Below, piece by piece: positions 25,632 through 34,257 of a DNA stretch of 64,000 bases. Both the position numbers and the translations under genes were made by a program. Position 1 is the stretch's first letter; each line of letters opens with the position of its first letter. The notes beneath the pieces were generated by a model. That model worked only from the letters and a program-made list of their open reading frames with translations. It was not told the DNA's origin and did not search any database. This DNA comes from a virus: positions 1 through 64,000 of the IMG/VR virus record IMGVR_UViG_3300019757_000093. The stretch is one strand, 5' to 3'.

Positions 25632-27182
25632 ATGGCACAAATTTTAGATAATCTTATTATGGAAAACTACGATGTTTTCGTAAAAGAACATAGCACGCTT
25701 TTCGAAGAAGCTAGAACACCTTCAGAAATTCTTTTCGATGATTCATACTTTGAAATGTACGTTTCTCAGTTAACAAAAGGTCTTGAAGAAGCAACAATTA
25801 AGCAAATTACTCCAGTTCTTGATAGAGAAAGAAAAATGTTCCTTGAAGAGCATAATGCCTTATTAAGTTCTCCAGAAGCAATTGCTTATGCTGTAACTAC
25901 ATTCCCAATGTTAATTAACATCTATGCTGAGCCTCAATTAAGTAAAATTGTAACAACTTATCCTTCAGATGTTCCTACTTTATCTATCTCTAGAATCAAA
26001 TGGGTTTCTAAAGTTATTGATGAAAAAGGTGGAGTTACTGAATATATGTTCCCAACAGCTACTGAAATGGTTAGACCTAACTTTAAACAATTTAAAGTTT
26101 CTCAATCAGCTAATCTTTATACAGAATTAGATATCGCTAAAGGTGATTTCAGACTTTCTAAAAGAAATTTCAAAGTAACTGGTATTGATGTTGCAGTTGA
26201 CGATGGTTCTGCTGTTACTACAGTTAATGTTCCAGTAATTGCTATTGCAGGTGCTAGAGGTAACTTTACAGTTGAAGATTTCCTTGTTCCAGGTGTAACA
26301 GGTGGTGTTTATAAATTACAAGGTTCTGTAGACTTTGAATCAGGTTCTGTAACTTGGTCTGTAATTACTATTGAAGTTGGTGATAAAGCTGTTTCAGGTG
26401 AAAGCATTGAAGTTAAATTTAGATTATTTGGTAACGGTAACGGTAGAGGTGTTGTTAAATCAGCTCCAAAACAAGACATCATTGATGTTAATGCTGATAT
26501 TGAAGATTCTTTTGAAGTTGAAAATATCGAAGAAGTGATCCAAGATTGGTCTGCGATCTATAAACTTGATATTATTTCTGAACTTAAAAACTTCGTTAAA
26601 CAACAAATCAAGTTAAATAGAGATTACGAAATTGCTGATCTTTTAGAATCAAATATTCCTTATGCTATGAGTGTTGGACAATACAAAGAGATTGACTTTA
26701 CACAGTATACTGAATTAGGCGGATTCAAACCTTCAAATGTTCAAGATGTATTTAAAAATATTGTTCCTACTATTATGTCTCTAGTTGAGAAAATGAGAAA
26801 AACAAACAATATGGAAGTACAATACTTAGCTTGTGGTGTTGATGTTGCTGTTATCCTTAAATCATTACAAGAATTCGCAATTAAATTTGAGAAAATGAAT
26901 GGTGAATCAGGTGTTAATGGTACAGTTGGTGGATTCAATAAACTTGAAATCATCGAGTCTTATGCAATTAATGATGACTTAATGCACTTAGTATTAGTTG
27001 CTCCAGCAATGAACCAAAGTTCAATCGTTGAAGTATTATTTAAGCCTTTATATATCATTACAGAGACTACTAACTCAATCAGAAGAACATTCATTAAATC
27101 TAGAACATGGATTGGAATTGTTAGATCTGAAGGTATTGGTACAATCAGACTTAAAGGTTATGACGCTTGGGTAAATGTTTAA
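25632..27182 (+). CDS. Major capsid protein (T4 gp23-like, HK97 fold inferred)
   Basis: The 516-residue protein follows the prohead protease and tagged core proteins, as gene 23 does in T4-like phages, and its length matches gp23 (521 residues). The N-terminal ~65 residues are helical and acidic, like a removable delta domain; LFEEA near residue 23 and other xxE sites could be cleaved. A central beta-rich insertion (~170-285) and a C-terminal hydrophobic half follow. Codon use is visibly biased towards few codons, as expected for the most abundant virion protein. The start follows AAAAAAGGAAGTCCAA. Confidence 0.8.
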   Translation: MAQILDNLIMENYDVFVKEHSTLFEEARTPSEILFDDSYFEMYVSQLTKGLEEATIKQITPVLDRERKMFLEEHNALLSSPEAIAYAVTTFPMLINIYAEPQLSKIVTTYPSDVPTLSISRIKWVSKVIDEKGGVTEYMFPTATEMVRPNFKQFKVSQSANLYTELDIAKGDFRLSKRNFKVTGIDVAVDDGSAVTTVNVPVIAIAGARGNFTVEDFLVPGVTGGVYKLQGSVDFESGSVTWSVITIEVGDKAVSGESIEVKFRLFGNGNGRGVVKSAPKQDIIDVNADIEDSFEVENIEEVIQDWSAIYKLDIISELKNFVKQQIKLNRDYEIADLLESNIPYAMSVGQYKEIDFTQYTELGGFKPSNVQDVFKNIVPTIMSLVEKMRKTNNMEVQYLACGVDVAVILKSLQEFAIKFEKMNGESGVNGTVGGFNKLEIIESYAINDDLMHLVLVAPAMNQSSIVEVLFKPLYIITETTNSIRRTFIKSRTWIGIVRSEGIGTIRLKGYDAWVNV

Positions 27183-27267
27183 TCCTAACGGATTAAACAT
27201 CTTTATAATTTAATAATAAAATTCTTTGATGGAAAATAGTACTAGTAATAAAGTACGGAAAATGGAA

Positions 27268-27306
27268 CTTAGATATGGACGAATCCATATCTAAGATTTC
27301 CTGTCG
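27268..27306 (+). terminator. Hairpin with CCTGTCG box after the major capsid gene
   Basis: Perfect 11-base arms CTTAGATATGG and CCATATCTAAG enclose ACGAAT and are followed by TTTCCTGTCG. The box is the same as that following seven other late hairpins in this window. Confidence 0.75.
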
Positions 27307-27340
27307 TAGCTAAAATAGATATTTTTTAAAAAGGTATTAT

Positions 27341-28822
27341 ATGGATAAATTACAAAAAATAAATCTAAAACATAATTATAAATTTAAGTATATTTCTGAA
27401 ATAAAAAGAAACTGTGATATAATTAAATTTATATGTCCGGAACATGGCGAACAAGAAATGAAATATATTAATCATTTAAATAGTCCAACTGGTTGTAAAA
27501 TATGCAATAATATTATTATATCTCAAAGAAATTCTAAAAAGAGACCAATTGAAAAAAGCAGATCAATTAGATTAAATAATCTAAATAAAAAATTTAATAA
27601 AAAATTTAAATATTTAAATTTAGATAATATTACTGATTTTAATAAAGAATTATTAGATATAGAATGTCCAGAACATGGAAAATTTAAAATGGGGTATATT
27701 AGACATCTTAATCATAAAACGGGTTGTCCTATATGTTCGTATAAAATAAATTATCCAAATATTAAAAATATAGAATATTTAAACAATAAAAATTATATTA
27801 CTAATAACTTTATTCATAATAATATATTAGATACTATTGCTATTACTAAATTTTTTAATGTTGGTATAATAAAAATACATAAAATATTAAATAATTTAAA
27901 AATTTCGTATAAGAAAAAGATTGGTGGTAATAGTCAATTAGAACAAGAAGTATTAACTTTTATTAAATCCATATACTCTGGAAAAATAATAACGAACTCT
28001 CGAAAAATTATTACTCCACTAGAATTAGATATTTATATACCAGAATATAATTTGGCTATAGAATTTAATGGTCTTTATTATCATTCATACGGATTAAATA
28101 ATATTACTGATAAACAAGCTGATTTAAAATATCAGAGTACTAGACATTTAAATAAGACTAATCTATGCGAAGATAAAAATATAAATTTATTACATATTTT
28201 TGAGAATGAATGGTTAGATAATAATAAGCGAGAAATATGGAAAAGTATTATTAAAAATAAATTAAAAATAAATAATAATAAAATATATGCCAGAAAAACC
28301 ATTATAAAAGAAGTATCTATTCTAGATGCTAGAATATTTCTAGAAGAAAATCATATACAAGGTGCTGGAGCTATTGGTCCTATTAGATATGGTCTATATT
28401 TAAATGATACCTTAGTATCAATAATGACATTTGGTAAACCTAGATTCAATAAAACTATACCCTTCGAATTAATACGTTTATGTAGTAAAATTAATTATAC
28501 CGTAGTAGGTGGGGCATCTAGGTTATTTAAATATTTTAGAAAATACCATCCAGGTGAAATAATATCGTATGCAAATAGAAGATTTGCATTTAAGCATAAG
28601 AATATATATAAAACGCTAGGTTTAGAAGAAGAAGAAGTTACTGTACCAAATATGTTTTATTTTAAAGGAACTTCCGAATTATATAGTAGACATAAATTCC
28701 AAAAACATAAATTGATAAATTTTGAGCACTATTCAAAAGATAAAAGCGCATTAGAAATTATGATAAATAATGGATATAGAAGAATTTATGATAGTGGTAA
28801 TTTAAAATTTAAAACTAATTAA
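27341..28822 (+). CDS. Homing endonuclease-like protein with PD-(D/E)XK-type core
   Basis: Two Cys/His modules of the CPEHG...GC.IC type (about 44-65 and 106-140) form DNA-binding zinc knuckles. A nuclease-like core follows near 220-260: LELDIYIPEYNLAIEFNG, where the spaced acidic residues fit the PD-(D/E)XK/Vsr-like active site. The C-terminal half (about 325-480, with MTFGKPRF, GGASRLFKYF, SYANRRF) is an extra domain seen in phage-borne endonucleases. The gene stands alone between capsid and holin-like genes, the usual place for a free-standing homing gene, and its codon use is plainer than that of the capsid gene. Confidence 0.65.
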   Translation: MDKLQKINLKHNYKFKYISEIKRNCDIIKFICPEHGEQEMKYINHLNSPTGCKICNNIIISQRNSKKRPIEKSRSIRLNNLNKKFNKKFKYLNLDNITDFNKELLDIECPEHGKFKMGYIRHLNHKTGCPICSYKINYPNIKNIEYLNNKNYITNNFIHNNILDTIAITKFFNVGIIKIHKILNNLKISYKKKIGGNSQLEQEVLTFIKSIYSGKIITNSRKIITPLELDIYIPEYNLAIEFNGLYYHSYGLNNITDKQADLKYQSTRHLNKTNLCEDKNINLLHIFENEWLDNNKREIWKSIIKNKLKINNNKIYARKTIIKEVSILDARIFLEENHIQGAGAIGPIRYGLYLNDTLVSIMTFGKPRFNKTIPFELIRLCSKINYTVVGGASRLFKYFRKYHPGEIISYANRRFAFKHKNIYKTLGLEEEEVTVPNMFYFKGTSELYSRHKFQKHKLINFEHYSKDKSALEIMINNGYRRIYDSGNLKFKTN

Positions 28823-28851
28823 AATATTCCCTTCGGGGAATATTCCTGTCG
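28823..28851 (+). terminator. TTCG-loop hairpin with CCTGTCG box
   Basis: Arms AATATTCCC (28823-28831) and GGGAATATT (28836-28844) enclose TTCG, followed by CCTGTCG. TTCG is a stabilising tetraloop. A late promoter follows 14 bases later. Confidence 0.8.
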
Positions 28852-28864
28852 TTGAATTTACTTA

Positions 28865-28885
28865 GAACTAAAACTTATAAAATAA
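28865..28885 (+). promoter_or_regulatory. Late promoter, GAACTAAA-N3-TATAAAATA
   Basis: GAACTAAA (28865-28872), a 3-base spacer, and TATAAAATA (28876-28884) precede the ribosome binding site of the holin-like gene. The TATA part is close to the T4 late consensus TATAAATA; the GAACTAAA part is constant at five places. Confidence 0.7.
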
Positions 28886-28897
28886 GAAGGATTTGCT

Positions 28898-29362
28898 ATG
28901 GCGTTAATGGATTTTAGTCTAGGGGATATTGGTGGACTATTTACTGGTTTAAGAGAAGCAATTACTGGAGAAAAAATAGAAGACCCAGTAGAATTAGCTA
29001 AGATAGATTTACAATTACAAGAATTAGAACGCCTTGCAAATGCTGGTCAAATGGAAGTTAATAAAGTAGAAGCGGCCCATAAATCAATATTTGTAGCTGG
29101 TTGGCGCCCCTGGCTCGGCTGGGTATGTGGAATGTCAATAGCATATAGTTTTATTGGACAACCATTATTAGAATGGGGATTGGTTTTCTTCGATCATCAG
29201 ATAGCTGTAAAAACAGTAATAGATGGTTCTATAGTTTGGTCAGAGGGAATAAAAGTACCACAAATAGATTCGGAGAATCTGATGGAATTAACCTTAGGAA
29301 TGTTAGGTTTAGCTGGACTAAGAACATATGAAAAAACAAAAGGAGTCTCTCGTGAAAGATAA
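28898..29362 (+). CDS. Holin-like protein (3TM holin family)
   Basis: Residues 68-75 (GWRPWLGW) with the preceding acidic helix and KSIF are the hallmark of the 3TM holin family first described from gene transfer agents. Hydrophobic segments lie at ~71-97 and ~128-144. The N-terminal 60 residues are a soluble amphipathic helix. A role in membrane permeabilisation at lysis is inferred from the family, although its position among head genes would also allow a structural role. The start follows GAAGGATTTGCT, and a late promoter lies directly upstream. Confidence 0.7.
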   Translation: MALMDFSLGDIGGLFTGLREAITGEKIEDPVELAKIDLQLQELERLANAGQMEVNKVEAAHKSIFVAGWRPWLGWVCGMSIAYSFIGQPLLEWGLVFFDHQIAVKTVIDGSIVWSEGIKVPQIDSENLMELTLGMLGLAGLRTYEKTKGVSRER

Positions 29363-29876
29363 ATTTTGTAATAATTGCAGTACTCCTTTAATTATTAATA
29401 TTAATTGGAAAGAATATCATCAAAAAAATTGGATTAATACGTGTACTGTTTGTATTAATAAAAAAAATAAAATTGAGGCTAGAAAAAAGTATAAAAAGAA
29501 TAAAGAAAAATTTATTTCCTCTAGTAAAAAATGCCAACTGAAATTAAAAAATAATAATCCCAAGCTTTATAAAGCTAGAGAAATGAGACAATCAGCTAAA
29601 GGAAGATCTAAAAAGAAAAATTTAGATTTTAATATTACAGTTGAAGATATTTATTCTATTATGCCAGACTATTGCCCAATTTTAAAATCTAAATTAACAT
29701 ATTCTGGAAATAAAGATAAGAATTCTGCTTCCTTAGATAGAATCGATAGTTCGAAAGGATATACTAAAGAAAATATTCAAATAATATCTCAATTAGCAAA
29801 TATGATGAAAAGCAATTCTAATGAAGAGGAACAATTACTTTTCGCAAATTATATATTTAACAAAAATAAGAAATAA
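29352..29876 (+). CDS. HNH-type homing endonuclease
   Basis: The protein opens with CNNCSTPL and CTVC (zinc-type pairs), then a Lys-rich linker, and ends with the HNH-family block DYCPILKSKLTY...SASLDRIDSSKGYTKENIQI (about 114-150 in this numbering), where D-R-I-D and N are the usual conserved residues of phage HNH nucleases. I choose GTG at 29352 because GGAG stands 6 bases before it; the in-frame ATG at 29328 lies within the holin-like gene. It overlaps the end of that gene by 11 bases. Confidence 0.75.
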   Translation: MKDKFCNNCSTPLIININWKEYHQKNWINTCTVCINKKNKIEARKKYKKNKEKFISSSKKCQLKLKNNNPKLYKAREMRQSAKGRSKKKNLDFNITVEDIYSIMPDYCPILKSKLTYSGNKDKNSASLDRIDSSKGYTKENIQIISQLANMMKSNSNEEEQLLFANYIFNKNKK

Positions 29877-29899
29877 AATAAAATAAAAGAAGGAATATT

Positions 29900-30505
29900 A
29901 TGATAAGTTATGATACATTACCAAAAGAAATAAATGAGGCTTTTACTGAAGGACTTAGACTTAGAAAAGCTAATAAAAAGAAACCAGAAATTAAAGAAGC
30001 TTTAGACGAACTAAAGAAAATTACATCTTGGTATGATTGGGACTATACTAAAAATACAAATTTAGCTAATAAGAAAATGGTTTATATTTTTCTTAATCAA
30101 TTAACTAAAGATAATTTTAAATGCGATAATCCAAAATGTACGGAATTAACTCGGATTAATTCTGATATTACTAAAAATAGTTATTGTAGTAAAAAATGTA
30201 AAGATCAAGATTATAAAGAAATGAAAGAAGCATCTGAAAAAGTTTTTAAGAAAATTAGAGAAGCTAAAGAAAAAGAAATAGTAACTCCAGAAAAGCCAGC
30301 AGTAATTGCGGAATTGACTCAAAAACAATTAAATGTATTTAAGAGAAATTGTAAACTTAAATTTAATGCAAAATATGGTTATGCTAAAACTTATTTTAAA
30401 AGTACTCAAGATTTAGTAATTGTAAATTGTCCAGAACATGGAGATTTTGAAGTACAAGTAATGGATCATTTACGAGGAATTGGATGTCCAGAATGTTTGA
30501 ATTAA
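29900..30505 (+). CDS. Zinc-knuckle protein related to homing-endonuclease DNA-binding domains, 201 aa
   Basis: It contains one Cys cluster near 75-100 (CDNPKCTEL...YCSKKC) and at the C-terminus one CPEHGDFEVQ...GCPEC module, the same as the repeats in the endonucleases at 27341, 60598 and 63537. No nuclease residues are seen, so it is either a remnant of an endonuclease gene or a DNA-binding protein made from the same module. The start follows AGAAGGAATATT. Confidence 0.55.
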   Translation: MISYDTLPKEINEAFTEGLRLRKANKKKPEIKEALDELKKITSWYDWDYTKNTNLANKKMVYIFLNQLTKDNFKCDNPKCTELTRINSDITKNSYCSKKCKDQDYKEMKEASEKVFKKIREAKEKEIVTPEKPAVIAELTQKQLNVFKRNCKLKFNAKYGYAKTYFKSTQDLVIVNCPEHGDFEVQVMDHLRGIGCPECLN

Positions 30506-30518
30506 TAAAGGGAAAAAA

Positions 30519-30947
30519 ATGAAGAGATCTATTTTAATAATAGAAAATCATTTATATCAAGCCGGGAATGGTGTTAATAATGGATTGACTCATGCCTCTC
30601 GTAAAAGTCATAATGCTTTGGTAAATCATTTACCAATAGAAAAATTAGTTGATTTAAATGATGAAAAAGAAATTATAGATGGTATGGGTGGAAAAAATAG
30701 ATACATAGCCAATACTAGCAATACTTATAAATTATTAGGCTCTGTTGGTGGTGCTAGTGCTGGGGTTAAAGCTGGTTTAGAATCTGGGGAATTATACGCT
30801 GATCCGGACGAACCTACTCTAGCCCTGGATTTAGCTGCTGGAGCTGCTGGATTCTTAGGTGGTGGTTATTTAGGTTCTAAATTTGGAAAAGATTATGGAA
30901 ACGCGTTAAGTACCAAAACATATAATACTATATATGATAAAAAATAA
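30519..30947 (+). CDS. Glycine-zipper head protein with tag-like N-terminus, 142 aa
   Basis: It starts MKRSILIIENHLYQAG, giving a possible IIE|N prohead protease site at residue 9. After a hydrophilic middle, residues ~70-85 and ~106-130 are Gly/Ala-rich helices (VGGASAGVKAG and AAGAAGFLGGGYLGSKFG) in glycine-zipper spacing, similar in style to the proteins at 25051 and 30962. Probably an internal virion protein that can associate with membranes or itself. No known homologue is recognised. Confidence 0.55.
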   Translation: MKRSILIIENHLYQAGNGVNNGLTHASRKSHNALVNHLPIEKLVDLNDEKEIIDGMGGKNRYIANTSNTYKLLGSVGGASAGVKAGLESGELYADPDEPTLALDLAAGAAGFLGGGYLGSKFGKDYGNALSTKTYNTIYDKK

Positions 30948-30961
30948 AGGAAGGAAAATAT

Positions 30962-31618
30962 ATGCAAAATATACAAAATATAGCTAATCCAGAATTAGAT
31001 TATGGATTACATTCTAAACAACAAGCCGATGTATCTGCTAATAATAAAGATAGATTAGGTTCCGCTTTATTAGGAACTGGAATATTAGGTGGAACTGGTT
31101 ATTTAGGTTATCAGGGTTATCAACACTTCGATGTAGAAGATCCAGCAAGACTAGCTGGTAAAGGAGCAAAAGGAGTAGTTAATGGTGTAACTACTGGTAG
31201 CGAAAATTTAAAAGATACTGGAATAAAAGTCGGTAAAGGTATTTATAATGTGGGTACTGAATTAATAGATGATGCTAAAAGAGCTGCTGGTGCCGTAGTA
31301 AAAGGTTATCAAGAATCGAAAGAAATTGATTTAAAGCAAGTTCTTCTTAATGAGAATTATGTTTCTCCTGCGACTGGTAAAATTAATTTTAATAAAGTTG
31401 CTTCTGATGTAAAGAATAATGCGGGGTTGATAGCTGGAGCGGGGGTTCTTGGTTTAGGAACATTAGCTGGAATGGAAGATCAACCAGATGCAAACACAGG
31501 TGTTAAAGCTATGGGAGCTGGATTAATGGGAGCTGCTGGTGCCGGAATTGGTCATGTTATTCATTCGCAAGTTAAAAAGAATAACCAATTGCCTTCAGAA
31601 CCAAGATATTCTTATTAG
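30962..31618 (+). CDS. Glycine-zipper head protein, 218 aa
   Basis: The first zipper is at ~32-52 (LGSALLGTGILGGTGYLGYQGY) and the second at ~153-200 (AGLIAGAGVLGLGTLAG...MGAGLMGAAGAGIG). Between them lies KQVLLNENYVSP, which resembles the tag-like N-termini of neighbouring proteins (LNE|N), so the protein could be a fusion of two such units. A role as ejected or capsid-internal protein is inferred. The start follows GGAAGGAAAATAT. Confidence 0.5.
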   Translation: MQNIQNIANPELDYGLHSKQQADVSANNKDRLGSALLGTGILGGTGYLGYQGYQHFDVEDPARLAGKGAKGVVNGVTTGSENLKDTGIKVGKGIYNVGTELIDDAKRAAGAVVKGYQESKEIDLKQVLLNENYVSPATGKINFNKVASDVKNNAGLIAGAGVLGLGTLAGMEDQPDANTGVKAMGAGLMGAAGAGIGHVIHSQVKKNNQLPSEPRYSY

Positions 31619-31626
31619 GTATTATT

Positions 31627-31968
31627 ATGATTTTAAATAATTCTCAATTAAGTTTTATTCAAGAAGATATGATTGCTACTAATGGTGGTGATCATAAAGG
31701 CGATAATGAGGGTATGTTAGCATCCAATGGTATGCTAACTTTAACTACTCATCAAGAGTATCTAAAAAAACATAAGTTAGATGATTCTATGGCAGAAGAT
31801 ACTTCTGAAAGCACTGATTTATCTAAAGAAGGAGAAGATCAAATTAATGGTGTTCCCGAAGATACGAAAAAGCTTAAAGAAGATGGTACTATGTTAGCAG
31901 CCGCGTTGGTACCAGCAAGTATTATTGGCTGGCAATCAGTAAAAGATAAGGTAGGATTTCATAGATAA
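31627..31968 (+). CDS. Small acidic head protein with tag-like N-terminus, 113 aa
   Basis: The chain begins MILNNSQLSFIQEDM; IQE|D at residue 13 fits the (L/I)xE cleavage rule. The middle is acidic, Ser/Thr-rich and probably disordered; a short hydrophobic stretch near 89-105 (MLAAALVPASIIGWQSV) is present at the end. It closes the cluster of tagged proteins and is followed by a TATAAATA element before the baseplate gene. Confidence 0.5.
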   Translation: MILNNSQLSFIQEDMIATNGGDHKGDNEGMLASNGMLTLTTHQEYLKKHKLDDSMAEDTSESTDLSKEGEDQINGVPEDTKKLKEDGTMLAAALVPASIIGWQSVKDKVGFHR

Positions 31969-31985
31969 CATCTATGTTAAGCTAC

Positions 31986-31993
31986 TATAAATA
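31986..31993 (+). promoter_or_regulatory. T4-type late promoter TATAAATA
   Basis: TATAAATA at 31986-31993 is an exact match to the T4 late -10 consensus and lies 32 bases before the start of the gene at 32025. The GAACTAAA element is not present here. Confidence 0.45.
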
Positions 31994-32024
31994 TTATATA
32001 AAAACAATTAAAAGGAAAATATAA

Positions 32025-32915
32025 ATGGAATTACTCGGAAACGAATCGCGTCCAGCGTTCATGGACGCATTGGATAAAGTTTCTCAATTAGCCAAGATTA
32101 ATGCTCAGGAAACTGACTTAGTTATTCTTAGGGAAAAAGTTGAAATTACTCCATTAGCTGGAGATGAAGAGCAGGCTTTAAAAACTGGTAATATTACGCT
32201 TACTACTTTTATTAAAAACTTTAATAAATTATTATTCTCTAAATTAAATCTTTCGGAAGATTCTAAATTAAAAGATTATGAAACATTTTTAAAGAAATTA
32301 ACTCCACAAGATAAAGCATTAATTATATATGCATTCTCTTTAAGTTCATTTAATAAATTAGGAACTCTTGGTCATATTTGTGAACATTGTGATGAAGAAT
32401 ACCCAGTAGATGTTATACCAGAAGAATTATGGCATGATGATAGTGCACCAGAGCCTTGGGATAAAAAAGAAGACCCTTTTGAATATGTTGAGACTCAGCA
32501 TTTCTTAGATGGAGCTTTACAAATTGATTTTAAATTACCAACAGAGTTTGATCGAATTAAACTTATGGATATGTTAGAAAATCAAGTAAAGAATAATTTA
32601 GATAGTACTGGAAATACCTTTTCTGTATTAGATACGATAGCATTCTTTTGTGCTAGTATTAGAATTATAGATGCTGAGAATGGTAAAGTATCTCAAGAGT
32701 TAACTGATTTAACTAAAGAGATTTTTCCTTTCTTACATAATTTACCAGCGAAAGTAAAAGATGGAATTTATGAAACAGTAGATTTAGAAATATTTGATAA
32801 GTACATGCCTAAATTGTACCAAGTATCTAAATGTAATAGATGTCATAAAACAAATAATGTTAAGATAAACATTGAAACCGAATTCTTTCGAAAAAGCGTT
32901 CTTCTATTCGGATAG
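32025..32915 (+). CDS. Zinc-ribbon tail/baseplate assembly protein candidate (gp26-like)
   Basis: The 296-residue protein carries two CxxC pairs, CEHC (119-122) and CNRC (270-273), far apart in sequence, consistent with one zinc ribbon split by an insertion. The arrangement, length and position ahead of the baseplate genes resemble T4-like baseplate hub assembly proteins and tail assembly chaperones, but I cannot prove the family by eye. The last 44 bases overlap another frame (32872-33096) in the +1 register, an arrangement known from frameshifting tail chaperone pairs. The start follows AAAAGGAAAATATAA. Confidence 0.5.
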   Translation: MELLGNESRPAFMDALDKVSQLAKINAQETDLVILREKVEITPLAGDEEQALKTGNITLTTFIKNFNKLLFSKLNLSEDSKLKDYETFLKKLTPQDKALIIYAFSLSSFNKLGTLGHICEHCDEEYPVDVIPEELWHDDSAPEPWDKKEDPFEYVETQHFLDGALQIDFKLPTEFDRIKLMDMLENQVKNNLDSTGNTFSVLDTIAFFCASIRIIDAENGKVSQELTDLTKEIFPFLHNLPAKVKDGIYETVDLEIFDKYMPKLYQVSKCNRCHKTNNVKINIETEFFRKSVLLFG

Positions 32916-33096
32916 AGAGCAAAGAACGCAAATCTGGTCTCAATCGTTAGAAAATTATATTCTGTATAGTAGTATTACTAATATACCATTTTCCTATACA
33001 GAATTAATGGGTTTTCCAACATTTATGATTGAGAAAATATTCACTTTAATGGAGAAGGAATATGACAGAAAATCAAAGGTAGCTAAACAAGCTTAA
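32872..33096 (+). CDS. Small tail-assembly protein or frameshift extension, 74 aa
   Basis: The frame begins with TTG inside the preceding gene, in the +1 register, and has no clear ribosome binding site before it. The product is hydrophilic and helical, with Phe/Tyr-rich N-terminal half (FEKAFFYSDREQ). It could be started at TTG by coupled translation or be reached by +1 or -2 frameshifting from the upstream gene, for example at the TTTCGAAAAAGCG stretch. It is followed by a late hairpin, so it ends the unit. Confidence 0.5.
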   Translation: MKPNSFEKAFFYSDREQRTQIWSQSLENYILYSSITNIPFSYTELMGFPTFMIEKIFTLMEKEYDRKSKVAKQA

Positions 33097-33113
33097 ATCC
33101 TTATCTATATTAA

Positions 33114-33154
33114 ATTCCCTTCGGGGAATATTCCTGTCGTAGTTAAAACGACAG
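33114..33154 (+). terminator. TTCG-loop hairpin plus second CTGTCG/CGACAG hairpin
   Basis: Arms ATTCCC and GGGAAT enclose TTCG (33114-33129). Directly after, CTGTCG (33134-33139) and CGACAG (33149-33154) can form a second hairpin with loop TAGTTAAAA. The unit precedes the first constant-module gene. Confidence 0.75.
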
Positions 33155-33200
33155 ACGGAACAAAGATATATCAAAAATAATTAAAAACGAAGGAGCTATC

Positions 33201-34253
33201 ATGGCTATAAAAGAAGTTAAAAAGGTTTTAAATATAGAGAAGGATCTTAGTAGTACGGATTTTATCTCCCAAAAAATGGGGGAAGTTACTAAAAGAATTC
33301 AAAATAAGTACTCTGATAAAATTGTAAAGGTAACCACTTTATGTGTACAGGATAAACAATTAGTTATTTCTTGTACAGAGGAAAGTAAGATATTTATGGG
33401 AGCACCAAGTATTGGATTAAACACACCTCTTGAACTATTAAGCCAACAAGCTTTAAATAGTTTATCTTTAGTAACATTAGATAATGAAATGATTAATACT
33501 TACGAATTAATATTAACATTCGATAGTACCATTCCAGATTATACCTCGGCTATTAATGCGGCCCAAGCTAAAGCAGATGAAATTTTTGAAGAGAATGATA
33601 CAAAAATTCCTTTAGTTACAGTAATTGATTATAGATGGGGTAATCCAAATAAAACTATTTCCGCTAGTATTTTTGGGGAAGAAGATCCAGAAGGAAAGGT
33701 AGTACCATATTTAAATGGAACTGCTACTATTAATATTACTGGTGGTAATATTAATGGAGATTTAGGTTTCTTTAATCCTATTAATTTTTATAAAACAGAT
33801 GCTTTAGTAGCAGATAATGGATTAGAATATAAATTATTAATGTTAGATTTTGAAACTCCGGCATATTTAAGTTATATTGAATTAGCTTATGTAGTTAAAG
33901 AATTAAATGGAAGAATCCCAAATATAGCGGAAATTAATAGTACCTCAATTAATGGTGGTCCAGCAGTTAATACTGGGATAGAAATAATTAATGCTTATAT
34001 ATGGGCAAAATATTATCCAAATCATAGTTTAAAAGTCGCTCCTACTAATAGAGATCAATATTGGACTATTCCTATCAATCCTCTAGAAACTAAAAATAGT
34101 TATATAGTATGGGGAGAAGAAACTAATCTTTCTTATATGAATACATTTGATACCGGATTAATTGATGTAATTAATGCAGCTGAATTTAAAAATAATGTAA
34201 ACAGAAATGCTTATGTTAATAAGGTAATAGAATATATGAAATCAGTAGGATAA
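33201..34253 (+). CDS. Modular virion protein, constant N-terminal module + C-terminal domain type 1
   Basis: Residues 1 to ~175 match the N-termini of the genes at 34258 and 43282 (MAIK-VKK-L-IE-DL start, KVTT-C--DKQL, VTLDNEM, TIP-Y--A-N-AQAKAD, DTKIPLVT-IDYR, ITGGN). The remaining ~175 residues are unlike those of its relatives (alpha/beta, with NGRIPNIAEINST and DQYWTIPINP). I infer a virion surface protein whose constant part docks on the particle and whose distal part binds a target. The leader up to the ATG, with GAAGGAGCTATC, is also shared with the copy at 43282. No known family is recognised. Confidence 0.6.
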   Translation: MAIKEVKKVLNIEKDLSSTDFISQKMGEVTKRIQNKYSDKIVKVTTLCVQDKQLVISCTEESKIFMGAPSIGLNTPLELLSQQALNSLSLVTLDNEMINTYELILTFDSTIPDYTSAINAAQAKADEIFEENDTKIPLVTVIDYRWGNPNKTISASIFGEEDPEGKVVPYLNGTATINITGGNINGDLGFFNPINFYKTDALVADNGLEYKLLMLDFETPAYLSYIELAYVVKELNGRIPNIAEINSTSINGGPAVNTGIEIINAYIWAKYYPNHSLKVAPTNRDQYWTIPINPLETKNSYIVWGEETNLSYMNTFDTGLIDVINAAEFKNNVNRNAYVNKVIEYMKSVG

Positions 34254-34257
34254 TCTT

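Noticed and set aside
27183-28822. Group I intron carrying the endonuclease at 27341
   Set aside because: The genes on both sides are complete with their own start, stop and terminator signals, so nothing needs splicing.
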